64,000 bases of DNA, from positions 1 through 64,000 of the forward strand of contig NZ_AUIP01000016.1 in the NCBI RefSeq assembly GCF_000423765.1, read 5' to 3'. Origin of the DNA: Streptococcus porci DSM 23759 (GTDB lineage Bacteria; Bacillota; Bacilli; Lactobacillales; Streptococcaceae). The position numbers were made by a program, and so were the translations under genes. Shown here in pieces: positions 57,016 through 64,000 of the stretch (within the stretch, counting starts at the first letter, position 1; every line of letters begins with the position of its first letter). Under the pieces are notes generated by a model. It saw only the letters and a list, made by a program, of their open reading frames with translations. It was not told the origin of the DNA and searched no databases.

Positions 57016-58356
57016 ATGGAACTGATTTTAGAGATTCTAGTAACTGTGATGCAGGTCATAGCAGTTAGTTATCTTTTAAAAGCTATTAGTGGCATTAGAA
57101 TAAAATGGGTATTTTGGACGGCCCTTGTCCCAATATGGTATCTTTTTCAATCCTTTTATCCAGTTCTAGTTATCGGGTATTCATGGTTTTGGGTCAGAAA
57201 AGAACGTCCTTTAGAGACAACTATACGACAATTCTTTTATGCAACTACTCCCGTGACGATTATGACCGTTTTCTATGTCAGTCTAATGACCTATTTTAAG
57301 ATGCTTTTGGGTTTAGAGTTTGTTGAAGCTAACATAGCTTGGGTAGCCTTAATAAGTTATCTCTTGATTTTTGGAATTTTTAATGTCATGATAGCATGGT
57401 TGAAAATTGATTATGACTTAATCAGGCGCTATACTTCGCAAGTTTTTCTTGATAAAATACTGGTACCAATTAATATTTTAACGATTGCCTATTGGTTGCT
57501 GTCATTAATCACATTATTTGTTTCTGGGATGATTGCTGGTATGATAGAAGCTGGTTTAGAATTGCCAATAAACATGTCGGAGCAACTAGCCCTTCATATA
57601 ACAGAGCAACTGACAGTAGTGTTCTTTTTCACCTATGTCGTTTCCATGCTGAGACTTAGCTATACCATTCGTGAAAATCAAGAACAAGAAGCTCAGGTAC
57701 ATTATGAACAGCAATTAAGTTCCTTATCAGATTATAGTCAGCACGTTGACGGCTTGTATCAAGAAATTCGCAGCTTTAGACATGATTATGTAACCCTTTT
57801 GAGTAGCTTGTCCAGCGCAATTGAAGAAAAAGATATTAAAGGAGTAGAAGCAATATATTCGGGTCTATTAGCTGAAACAGGCAAAACATTCTACCAAGAA
57901 AAATATGAGATTGGAAATCTTACACGATTGACTGAGCCTGCCATTAAAAGTGTGATGTCTGCTAAACTCAGAGAGGCTCAGTATAAGGGGATTGCTGTCA
58001 CGGTGGAAATAGAGAAAGAGCTTGCTGCTCCCCCGATGGATTTGCTAGATTATCTGACCTTGTTATCTATTTTCTTGGATAATGCCATTGAAGCAGCACA
58101 AGTAAGCGAGCAGCCACAGATAAACTTAGCTTGTTTTGAAGATAGTGGAACCTATCACTTAATTGTTGAAAATAGCACAGCAGAGGATAGGGTATCCATT
58201 ACAAAGTTATTTAGAAAAGGCTACTCTTCGAAAGGAGAAAATCGTGGCTTGGGACTTTATAAAGTTAAGTCTCTGTTAGATTCCTATCCACGAGCATCTT
58301 TGAGTACAACAAGTAGTGGCTACCGCTTTAAACAAACCTTAGAAATCAATTCCTAA
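57016..58356 (+). CDS. AgrC/ComD-like sensor histidine kinase (HPK10 type)
   Basis: 446 residues. Six to seven membrane segments in the first about 215 residues, then a dimerisation helix with the HPK10 phospho-histidine His256 in IRSFRHDYVTLL, N-box Asn356 in FLDNAIEAA and G-box RGLGLYKVKSLLDSYP; no D-box of the classic type, as in this family. Kinases of this type usually sense peptides, but no peptide gene is adjacent. I chose ATG 57016 because AAGGAG (57005-57010) overlaps the alternative GTG at 57010. Confidence 0.93.
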   Translation: MELILEILVTVMQVIAVSYLLKAISGIRIKWVFWTALVPIWYLFQSFYPVLVIGYSWFWVRKERPLETTIRQFFYATTPVTIMTVFYVSLMTYFKMLLGLEFVEANIAWVALISYLLIFGIFNVMIAWLKIDYDLIRRYTSQVFLDKILVPINILTIAYWLLSLITLFVSGMIAGMIEAGLELPINMSEQLALHITEQLTVVFFFTYVVSMLRLSYTIRENQEQEAQVHYEQQLSSLSDYSQHVDGLYQEIRSFRHDYVTLLSSLSSAIEEKDIKGVEAIYSGLLAETGKTFYQEKYEIGNLTRLTEPAIKSVMSAKLREAQYKGIAVTVEIEKELAAPPMDLLDYLTLLSIFLDNAIEAAQVSEQPQINLACFEDSGTYHLIVENSTAEDRVSITKLFRKGYSSKGENRGLGLYKVKSLLDSYPRASLSTTSSGYRFKQTLEINS

Positions 58357-58389
58357 ACACTGAGAGTTGCTAACTCAGTGTTTTTTTCT
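58356..58389 (+). terminator. Terminator after the kinase gene
   Basis: AACACTGAG / CTCAGTGTT with a 9-nt loop and a run of T. The loop contains the -35 (TTGCTA) of the next gene. Confidence 0.85.
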
Positions 58390-58396
58390 ATATAAT
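58367..58396 (+). promoter_or_regulatory. Promoter of the MATE gene, near-leaderless
   Basis: -35 TTGCTA (58367-58372), 18-bp spacer, -10 TATAAT (58391-58396). The ATG at 58404 begins 7 nt after the -10, so the mRNA would start at or next to the start codon and no Shine-Dalgarno is available. Confidence 0.6.
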
Positions 58397-58403
58397 AGAA
58401 GCT

Positions 58404-59657
58404 ATGTTTAACAATTCAAAGAAAATACTAGCGATTGCCCTGCCTGCAATGGTTGAAAATTTACTGCAAACCCTGATGGGAGTTATTGACGGGTATTTAA
58501 TAGCTCAGTTGGGCCTTGTAGCGGTATCTGGTGTATCGGTTGCTACCAATATATTAGCAATTTACCAAGCCATTTTTATTGCTCTGGGAACTGCAACCTC
58601 TAGCATTATTGCCAGAAATAAACACAATCGAGAAAATAATAGGAGCTGTCAAGTTCAGGTAATCAATTTAACGATGTTAGTCAGTCTAACTTTAGGTCTA
58701 CTAGCGATATGTGGTGGGCAGTTCCTTTTTTCCTTGCTAGGCATTAAAGGAGAAGTCCAAATGTCAGCAGTCAAATACTTTGCGATTGTTGGTGGAGGAA
58801 TTGTAGGTTTGGGTCTTTTCACAAGCTTTAGTGCCATGATCCGTGCGCAAGGAAGACCTCAATTACCTATGTACGTTAGCATTGTTATTAACATCATTAA
58901 CGCTATCTTTTCTGCCTTATCTGTCTTTGTTTGGAATTTTGGAATTATTGGTGTAGCTTTGGCAACAGTTCTATCACGTTTGATAGGTGTAGCCATCTTA
59001 CTTACCTCTTTCCCAAATCGATGGAGACCAGAGAGCTGGACATGGCAGATAGATCGAGATTTATTATTTTTGAGTTTACCAGCGGCAGGAGAACGTCTGA
59101 TGATGCGGGCGGGTGATGTTGTCATACTCTCTATCATTATACAATTAGGCACAACAGCCGTAGCAGGAAATGCTATCGGAGAAACCTTGACGCAGTTCAA
59201 TTATCTTCCGGGCGTGTCCATTGCCACAGCGGTAGTCATATTGATGGGACAGTTACCAAAGCCAGAGCAAAGAAAACTTATTAAAACAGGTTATGCCCTA
59301 TCGCTGCTGCTGATGCTTGCCATTAGTGGCTTGGTATTGCTCCTAGGTCCTAATCTAATTGCCCTATTTACGGAAAATAGCAGAGCTGCCCATGTTAGTT
59401 GGATTGTATTACTTGCTTCTTTCTTGGGAACATTTGTAACGTCAGGAACTTTATTATATACAGCAGTTTGGCAAGGGCTTGGTGATGCTAAAAGGCCGTT
59501 TTATGCAACTACAATAGGAATGTGGCTTGTAAGAATTGGGATAGGTTACCTAGTGACAATTCCTCTTGGAATGGGATATCCTGGAGTGTGGCTAGCTACA
59601 ATTTTAGATAATTTTTTCAGATGGACTTTCTTAAGTTACACCTATCATAAAAAATAA
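58404..59657 (+). CDS. MATE-family efflux transporter
   Basis: 417 residues, about twelve membrane segments in two homologous halves, with typical starts AIALPAMVENLLQTLMGVIDGYLIAQLG and, in the second half, LFLSLPAAGERLMMRAGD. It exports cationic drugs or metabolites by Na+ or H+ antiport; substrate unknown. Neighbouring thrC and rpsJ is its usual streptococcal place, so the two-component genes look inserted between thrC and it. Confidence 0.92.
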   Translation: MFNNSKKILAIALPAMVENLLQTLMGVIDGYLIAQLGLVAVSGVSVATNILAIYQAIFIALGTATSSIIARNKHNRENNRSCQVQVINLTMLVSLTLGLLAICGGQFLFSLLGIKGEVQMSAVKYFAIVGGGIVGLGLFTSFSAMIRAQGRPQLPMYVSIVINIINAIFSALSVFVWNFGIIGVALATVLSRLIGVAILLTSFPNRWRPESWTWQIDRDLLFLSLPAAGERLMMRAGDVVILSIIIQLGTTAVAGNAIGETLTQFNYLPGVSIATAVVILMGQLPKPEQRKLIKTGYALSLLLMLAISGLVLLLGPNLIALFTENSRAAHVSWIVLLASFLGTFVTSGTLLYTAVWQGLGDAKRPFYATTIGMWLVRIGIGYLVTIPLGMGYPGVWLATILDNFFRWTFLSYTYHKK

Positions 59658-59710
59658 AATGAGCCTAGGAACAAACCCCACAGCCGTCTTTGGATAGTAA
59701 TAATAGATTA

Positions 59711-59885
59711 ACGCAGTGGTTGATTGGAAGTTTACAATTGGACACTTCTTCATTTTCAAGTGTCCACCTAAAATAGTCCACTGGACTATTTTACTACCAC
59801 GCAATCGTTAGTGGCCATCCTAATCAACTGTGTGGAGGTGAGACGACGAAGTCAATTTCTTCGAAATCGTGACTTCTGTCCCACT
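59711..59885 (+). repeat. Dispersed palindromic repeat, copy A
   Basis: Outer inverted arms GCAGTGGTTGATTGGAAG and CATCCTAATCAACTGTG enclose further hairpins (TGGACACTT / AAGTGTCCA; AAAATAGTCCA / TGGACTATTTT). After the right arm comes GAGACGACGAA...TTCTGTC. The same ends occur in copy B at 63136. It lies between the MATE gene and the S10 promoter. Confidence 0.75.
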
Positions 59886-59917
59886 CTCATTTTTTTCAAA
59901 AAAAGATATCAAAATCC

Positions 59918-59946
59918 TTGCAAACTAAAAATGTTTTTGATAAACT
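59918..59946 (+). promoter_or_regulatory. Promoter of the S10 ribosomal operon
   Basis: -35 TTGCAA (59918-59923), 17-bp spacer, -10 TAAACT (59941-59946). A leader of about 130 nt follows with GC-rich pairing potential around 59980-60030 (GGTTGCG..., CCACGCAACACGAGTCGG). No known leader class is recognised. Confidence 0.55.
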
Positions 59947-60082
59947 ATTATGGTGCTGTAAATAAACAGCTTTAGCTTTGACGCAAGAGGTTGCGACACG
60001 CACGGTTGCATTGCCACGCAACACGAGTCGGTTTTCTTGAAGAGCTAGCCTATTATCTTAAATAGACGAAAAGGAGAAAAAG

Positions 60083-60391
60083 ATGGCAAATAAAAAAATC
60101 CGCATCCGCTTGAAAGCGTACGAACACCGTACACTTGACACAGCTGCTGCAAAAATCGTAGAATCTGCAACTCGTACAGGTGCAACAGTTGCTGGACCAG
60201 TTCCACTTCCAACTGAACGTAGTCTCTACACTATCATCCGTGCGACTCACAAATACAAAGATTCTCGCGAACAATTTGAAATGCGTACACACAAACGTCT
60301 TATCGACATCATCAACCCAACTCAAAAAACAGTTGATGCCTTGATGAAGCTTGATTTGCCAAGTGGTGTTAACGTAGAAATCAAACTTTAA
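60083..60391 (+). CDS. rpsJ: 30S ribosomal protein S10
   Basis: 102 residues, [19 protein letters not shown] start and [39 protein letters not shown], the S10/NusE signature. Also works in antitermination with NusB. First gene of the S10 operon; RBS AAAAGGAG. Confidence 0.98.
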   Translation: MANKKIRIRLKAYEHRTLDTAAAKIVESATRTGATVAGPVPLPTERSLYTIIRATHKYKDSREQFEMRTHKRLIDIINPTQKTVDALMKLDLPSGVNVEIKL

Positions 60392-60517
60392 TTGATTTCA
60401 TACATTTGAGCACAAGCTAAACTCTGTGCAAAAAAGATAAATCTTCCTAGAAACAGAGGTTTCTTCGTCAGATTTCCTGTTTTTGCTGTGAGTTTGAAGC
60501 TTTTTGCATCATGCCTA

Positions 60518-60580
60518 GAGCACAAAAAACGCTCGTTAAAAACTTTTTTGAGCATAAAAAACGCTCATTAAAAACTTTTT
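60518..60580 (+). repeat. Tandem direct repeat in the rpsJ-rplC spacer
   Basis: Two adjacent copies (60518-60549 and 60550-60580) of a 31-32-nt unit, GAGCA-(C/T)-AAAAAACGCTC then (G/A)TTAAAAACTTTTT. Each unit forms a GAGC/GCTC mini-hairpin followed by a T run, resembling weak tandem terminators. A partial third GAGCACAAGCT lies at about 60408. The whole spacer is 221 nt. Confidence 0.75.
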
Positions 60581-60612
60581 GAAATACAAATAAGTAAAGG
60601 AAATATTTTCTC

Positions 60613-61239
60613 ATGACAAAAGGAATCTTAGGGAAAAAAGTGGGAATGACTCAAATCTTCACTGAAGCTGGTGAATTTATTCCTGTTACTGTCATCGAAG
60701 CAACTCCAAACGTTGTTCTTCAAGTGAAAACCGTTGAAACAGACGGTTACGCTGCAACTCAAGTTGGTTTTGACGACAAACGCGAAGTTTTGAGCAACAA
60801 ACCTGCCAAAGGCCATGTAGCGAAAGCTAACACTGCTCCTAAGCGCTTCATTCGTGAATTCAAGAACATCGAGGGCGTTGAAGTTGGAGCAGAACTTACT
60901 GTTGAACAATTCGAAGCTGGTGATGTTGTTGACGTCACTGGAACTTCAAAAGGTAAAGGTTTCCAAGGTGTTATCAAACGTCATGGTCAATCACGTGGTC
61001 CTATGGCTCACGGTTCTCGTTACCACCGTCGTCCAGGTTCAATGGGACCTGTAGCACCAAACCGCGTATTCAAAGGCAAAAACCTTGCGGGACGTATGGG
61101 AGGAAACCGTGTAACAGTTCAAAACCTTGAAATTGTTCAAGTTATCCCAGAGAAAAACGTTATCCTTATCAAAGGTAATGTACCAGGTGCTAAGAAATCT
61201 CTTATCACAATCAAATCAGCAGTTAAAGCTGGTAAATAA
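60613..61239 (+). CDS. rplC: 50S ribosomal protein L3
   Basis: 208 residues, starting [16 protein letters not shown], with [26 protein letters not shown] and the loop region PGSMG near the peptidyl-transferase centre. RBS AAAGGAAATATTTTCTC is rather weak and distant. Follows the repeat-bearing spacer. Confidence 0.98.
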   Translation: MTKGILGKKVGMTQIFTEAGEFIPVTVIEATPNVVLQVKTVETDGYAATQVGFDDKREVLSNKPAKGHVAKANTAPKRFIREFKNIEGVEVGAELTVEQFEAGDVVDVTGTSKGKGFQGVIKRHGQSRGPMAHGSRYHRRPGSMGPVAPNRVFKGKNLAGRMGGNRVTVQNLEIVQVIPEKNVILIKGNVPGAKKSLITIKSAVKAGK

Positions 61240-61263
61240 TAAGGAAAGGGGAATCAGTTAAAA

Positions 61264-61887
61264 ATGGCAAACGTAAAACTATTTGACCAAACTGGTAAAG
61301 AAGTTAGCTCAGTTGAATTGAACGATGCTATCTTCGGTATTGAACCAAACGAATCAGTTGTCTTTGATGTAGTCATCAGCCAACGCGCTAGCCTTCGCCA
61401 AGGTACTCATGCGGTTAAAAATCGCTCTGCAGTATCTGGTGGTGGACGTAAACCATGGCGTCAAAAAGGAACTGGACGTGCTCGTCAAGGTTCTATTCGC
61501 TCACCACAATGGCGTGGTGGTGGTGTTGTCTTTGGACCAACTCCACGTTCATATGGCTACAAACTTCCACAAAAAGTTCGTCGCCTTGCTTTGAAATCAG
61601 TTTACTCAGCTAAAGTTGCTGAAGATAAATTTGTAGCTGTTGACGCTCTTTCATTTGCAGCACCAAAAACTGCTGAATTTGCAAAAGTTCTTGCAGCACT
61701 TAACATCGATACAAAAGTACTTGTTCTTGTTGAAGAAGGAAATGAATTTGCAGCACTTTCTGCTCGTAACCTTCCAAATGTAACTGTTGCAACTGCAACA
61801 ACCGCAAGTGTTCTTGATATCGTGAACGCAGACAAACTTCTTGTTACTAAAGAAGCAATCTCTACAATTGAGGAGGTTCTTGCATAA
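61264..61887 (+). CDS. rplD: 50S ribosomal protein L4
   Basis: 207 residues with the tunnel-loop segment [19 protein letters not shown] and [14 protein letters not shown]. In enterobacteria L4 autoregulates this operon; no such site is recognised here. Its last base overlaps the rplW start (TAATG). Confidence 0.98.
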   Translation: MANVKLFDQTGKEVSSVELNDAIFGIEPNESVVFDVVISQRASLRQGTHAVKNRSAVSGGGRKPWRQKGTGRARQGSIRSPQWRGGGVVFGPTPRSYGYKLPQKVRRLALKSVYSAKVAEDKFVAVDALSFAAPKTAEFAKVLAALNIDTKVLVLVEEGNEFAALSARNLPNVTVATATTASVLDIVNADKLLVTKEAISTIEEVLA

Positions 61888-62183
61888 TGAATTTGTACGA
61901 CGTAATCAAAAAGCCTGTAATCACAGAGAAATCAATGGTTGCTCTTGAAGCAGGTAAATACACTTTTGAAGTAGACACACGTGCGCACAAACTCCTTATC
62001 AAACAAGCTGTAGAAGCTGCGTTTGAAGGTGTTAAAGTTGCAAGTGTAAACACTGTAACGTCAAAACCAAAACAAAAACGTGTTGGTCGTTACGTAGGTT
62101 ACACTTCAAAAACTAAAAAAGCTATCATTACACTTACAGCTGATTCAAAAGCAATCGAGTTGTTTGCAACTGAAGCTGAATAA
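61887..62183 (+). CDS. rplW: 50S ribosomal protein L23
   Basis: 98 residues: [17 protein letters not shown], then the extended loop with [21 protein letters not shown]. Tunnel-exit protein and docking site for trigger factor and SRP. Translationally coupled to rplD. Confidence 0.98.
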   Translation: MNLYDVIKKPVITEKSMVALEAGKYTFEVDTRAHKLLIKQAVEAAFEGVKVASVNTVTSKPKQKRVGRYVGYTSKTKKAIITLTADSKAIELFATEAE

Positions 62184-62200
62184 GACAAAGGAGAAATAAC

Positions 62201-63034
62201 GTGGGTATTAAAGTTTATAAACCAACGACAAATGGCCGTCGTAACATGACTTCTTTGGATTTCGAAGAGCTTACAACAAGCACACCTGAGAAATCATTGC
62301 TTGTTTCTTTGAAGAAAAAAGCTGGTCGTAACAACAACGGTCGCATCACTGTTCGTCACCACGGTGGCGGACACAAGCGTCACTACCGTTTGATTGACTT
62401 CAAACGTAACAAAGATGGCGTTGAAGCAGTTGTTAAAACTATCGAGTACGATCCAAACCGTACAGCTAATATCGCTCTTGTTCACTACACCGACGGCGTT
62501 AAAGCTTACATCATTGCACCAAAAGGTCTTGAAGTTGGACAACGTATCATTTCAGGTCCAGAAGCAGATATCAAAGTTGGTAACGCTCTTCCGCTTGCTA
62601 ACATCCCAGTCGGTACTGTTGTTCACAACATCGAGTTGAAACCAGGTCGCGGTGGTGAGTTGGTTCGTGCTGCTGGTGCATCTGCACAGGTTCTTGGTCA
62701 AGAAGGTAAATACGTGCTTGTTCGTCTTCAATCAGGTGAAGTTCGTATGATCCTTGGTACTTGCCGTGCTACTGTTGGTACTGTAGGTAATGAACAACAA
62801 TCACTTGTTAATCTTGGTAAAGCAGGACGTAGCCGTTGGAAAGGTGTTCGCCCAACAGTTCGCGGTTCTGTAATGAACCCTAACGATCACCCACACGGTG
62901 GTGGTGAAGGTAAAGCACCAGTTGGACGCAAAGCGCCATCTACTCCTTGGGGTAAACCTGCGCTTGGTCTTAAAACTCGCAACAAGAAAGCTAAATCAGA
63001 CAAACTTATCGTTCGTCGTCGCAACCAAAAATAA
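62201..63034 (+). CDS. rplB: 50S ribosomal protein L2
   Basis: 277 residues, GTG start (62201) after [41 protein letters not shown], and the C-terminal [21 protein letters not shown] with the conserved His essential for peptidyl transfer support. Confidence 0.98.
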   Translation: MGIKVYKPTTNGRRNMTSLDFEELTTSTPEKSLLVSLKKKAGRNNNGRITVRHHGGGHKRHYRLIDFKRNKDGVEAVVKTIEYDPNRTANIALVHYTDGVKAYIIAPKGLEVGQRIISGPEADIKVGNALPLANIPVGTVVHNIELKPGRGGELVRAAGASAQVLGQEGKYVLVRLQSGEVRMILGTCRATVGTVGNEQQSLVNLGKAGRSRWKGVRPTVRGSVMNPNDHPHGGGEGKAPVGRKAPSTPWGKPALGLKTRNKKAKSDKLIVRRRNQK

Positions 63035-63135
63035 TTTATACTTAGTTGCTTAGTATTCTATATCATCCGCCAACTCGGTAGGGTTTGTTATGGACTGACT
63101 ATTCCAGCACCTCGGTTTGATTGAAATGCCAGTTT

Positions 63136-63237
63136 GACGTAGTGGTTGATTGAAGTTTCTAGTAGCCTAGCTACGTCGAAACTCCTAATCAACTGTGCGG
63201 GGGCAGGACGACGAACAAGGTAAATGGGGTTCTGTCT
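63136..63237 (+). repeat. Dispersed palindromic repeat, copy B, inside the S10 operon
   Basis: Shares with copy A (59711) the arms GTAGTGGTTGATTG-AAGTTT and CTCCTAATCAACTGTG followed by GGACGACGAA and TTCTGTC. An internal GACGTAG / CTACGTC pair adds a nested stem. It occupies most of the 250-nt rplB-rpsS gap, which is otherwise very short in most Firmicutes. I see no T-rich terminator. Confidence 0.75.
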
Positions 63238-63284
63238 AGCTCCCAAGCCGCTGTGGTACATACTTTAAAGGAGAAAACACTAAA

Positions 63285-63566
63285 ATGGGACGTAGTCTTA
63301 AAAAAGGACCTTTCGTCGATGAGCATTTGATGAAAAAAGTTGAAGCTCAAGCTAATGACGAAAAGAAAAAAGTAATCAAAACTTGGTCACGTCGTTCAAC
63401 GATTTTCCCAAGTTTCATCGGTTATACAATCGCGGTTTACGATGGTCGTAAACACGTGCCTGTGTATATTCAAGAGGACATGGTAGGTCACAAGCTTGGT
63501 GAATTTGCACCAACTCGTACTTACAAAGGTCACGCTGCAGACGATAAGAAAACACGTCGTAAATAA
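63285..63566 (+). CDS. rpsS: 30S ribosomal protein S19
   Basis: 93 residues: [19 protein letters not shown], then [31 protein letters not shown] and [18 protein letters not shown]. Its RBS (AAAGGAGAAAACACTAAA) lies after repeat copy B. Binds 16S rRNA at the head with S13. Confidence 0.98.
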
Positions 63567-63582
63567 ATTGGAGGAAAACACA

Positions 63583-63927
63583 ATGGCAGAAATTACTTCA
63601 GCTAAAGCAATGGCTCGTACAGTGCGTGTTTCACCTCGTAAAACACGTCTTGTTCTTGATCTTATCCGTGGTAAGAAAGTTGCTGACGCAATCGCAATCT
63701 TGAAATTCATGCCAAACAAAGCTGCTACTGAAGTTGAGAAAGTTCTTAACTCAGCAATCGCTAATGCGGAAAACAACTTTGGTTTGGAAAAAGCTAACTT
63801 GGTAGTATCTGAAACATTTGCTAATGAAGGACCAACGATGAAACGTTTCCGTCCGCGTGCGAAAGGTTCAGCTTCACCAATCAACAAACGCACAACTCAC
63901 ATCACAGTAGTTGTGTCAGAAAAATAA
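63583..63927 (+). CDS. rplV: 50S ribosomal protein L22
   Basis: 114 residues, [22 protein letters not shown] and the tunnel-lining hairpin near [18 protein letters not shown], where macrolide-resistance changes occur in other species. I chose ATG 63583 after TTGGAGG; the longer in-frame start lies in rpsS. Confidence 0.98.
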   Translation: MAEITSAKAMARTVRVSPRKTRLVLDLIRGKKVADAIAILKFMPNKAATEVEKVLNSAIANAENNFGLEKANLVVSETFANEGPTMKRFRPRAKGSASPINKRTTHITVVVSEK

Positions 63928-63939
63928 GGAGGTAAAATC

Positions 63940-64000
63940 GTGGGTCAAAAAGTACATCCAATTGGTATGCGTGTCGGAATCATCCGTGACTGGGATGCGA
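63940..64000 (+). CDS. rpsC: 30S ribosomal protein S3 (5' end only)
   Basis: GTG start with AAGGAGG upstream; the visible start MGQKVHPIGMRVGIIRDWDA is the S3 N-terminus. The gene runs off the right edge of the window, so only the first 20 residues are seen. Confidence 0.95.
   Translation, partial: MGQKVHPIGMRVGIIRDWDA

Noticed and set aside
60518..60580. CRISPR-like repeats
   Set aside because: Only two directly adjacent units with no spacer; a tandem duplication, not an array. No cas genes are in the window.
63396..63893. 165-codon - strand frame over rpsS and rplV
   Set aside because: Codon bias of highly expressed ribosomal genes gives stop-free antisense; no start context.

Overview
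The window is Firmicutes DNA and almost certainly from a Streptococcus. Evidence: the order tRNA cluster - mreC - mreD - pcsB - prs - aminotransferase - recO - plsX - pur genes - ruvB, the ComR/ComS competence switch, a CiaR-type small RNA, the single-chain PurL, and a thrC - MATE - S10 ribosomal operon order. This arrangement is typical of the origin-proximal right replichore of streptococci. Species cannot be fixed from sequence alone. Nearly every gene is on the + strand; only the RpiR regulator is on the - strand.

Layout. 1-520: six tRNAs (Asp, Lys, Leu, Thr, Ile, Ser), probably the tail of an rRNA operon. 0.58-3.2 kb: cell shape and division (mreC, mreD, pcsB with a WalR-like box). 3.3-3.9 kb: decayed transposase DNA. 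4.0-8.1 kb: prs, aromatic aminotransferase, recO, plsX. 8.2-18.2 kb: purC-L-F-M-N, a GNAT gene, and purH, behind a PurBox-type promoter. 18.2-21.8 kb: an accessory pocket holding a CiaR-dependent csRNA, a broken Abi_2 abortive-infection gene and an AT-rich 907-residue SF1 helicase. 21.9-28.6 kb: purD-E-K and purB with accessory genes between them; the composition shifts sharply inside purD. 28.8-30.2 kb: comR, a perfect ComR-box palindrome, comS (35 codons, missed by ordinary ORF thresholds) and an orphan 76-residue ORF. 30.3 kb: ruvB. 31.5-40.5 kb: a sialic-acid uptake and catabolism operon (nanE, satABC, YhcH, DUF624, nanA, nanK, esterase) with a cre site and a convergent RpiR regulator. 40.7-50.0 kb: an Enterococcus-type V-ATPase operon (ntpF-I-K-E-C-G-A-B-D) with a GNAT gene and a cloverleaf-like RNA structure in the middle. 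50.2-52.9 kb: adhE with a Rex-like operator. 53-59.7 kb: a lipoprotein, thrC, an AgrA/BlpR-like regulator, a DUF3278-like membrane protein, a 62-residue membrane protein, an AgrC-like kinase and a MATE exporter. 60 kb to the end: the S10 ribosomal operon (rpsJ to the start of rpsC), with two unusually long structured spacers.

How the genes work together. prs supplies PRPP to the de novo purine genes that follow. The nan/sat genes import N-acetylneuraminate and turn it into GlcNAc-6-P precursors. adhE handles reducing equivalents under NADH control. The best candidates for a little-described system are two. The first is the two-component cassette at 55.4-58.4 kb. Its regulator gene is fused transcriptionally to thrC, while a separate promoter carrying two 10-bp direct repeats exactly 21 bp apart drives the DUF3278-like protein, the small membrane protein and the kinase; no peptide pheromone gene is visible. 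The second is the helicase / Abi remnant / csRNA pocket between purH and purD. Structured RNA candidates upstream of ntpA and purB, and in the rpsJ-rplC and rplB-rpsS spacers, are secondary leads.
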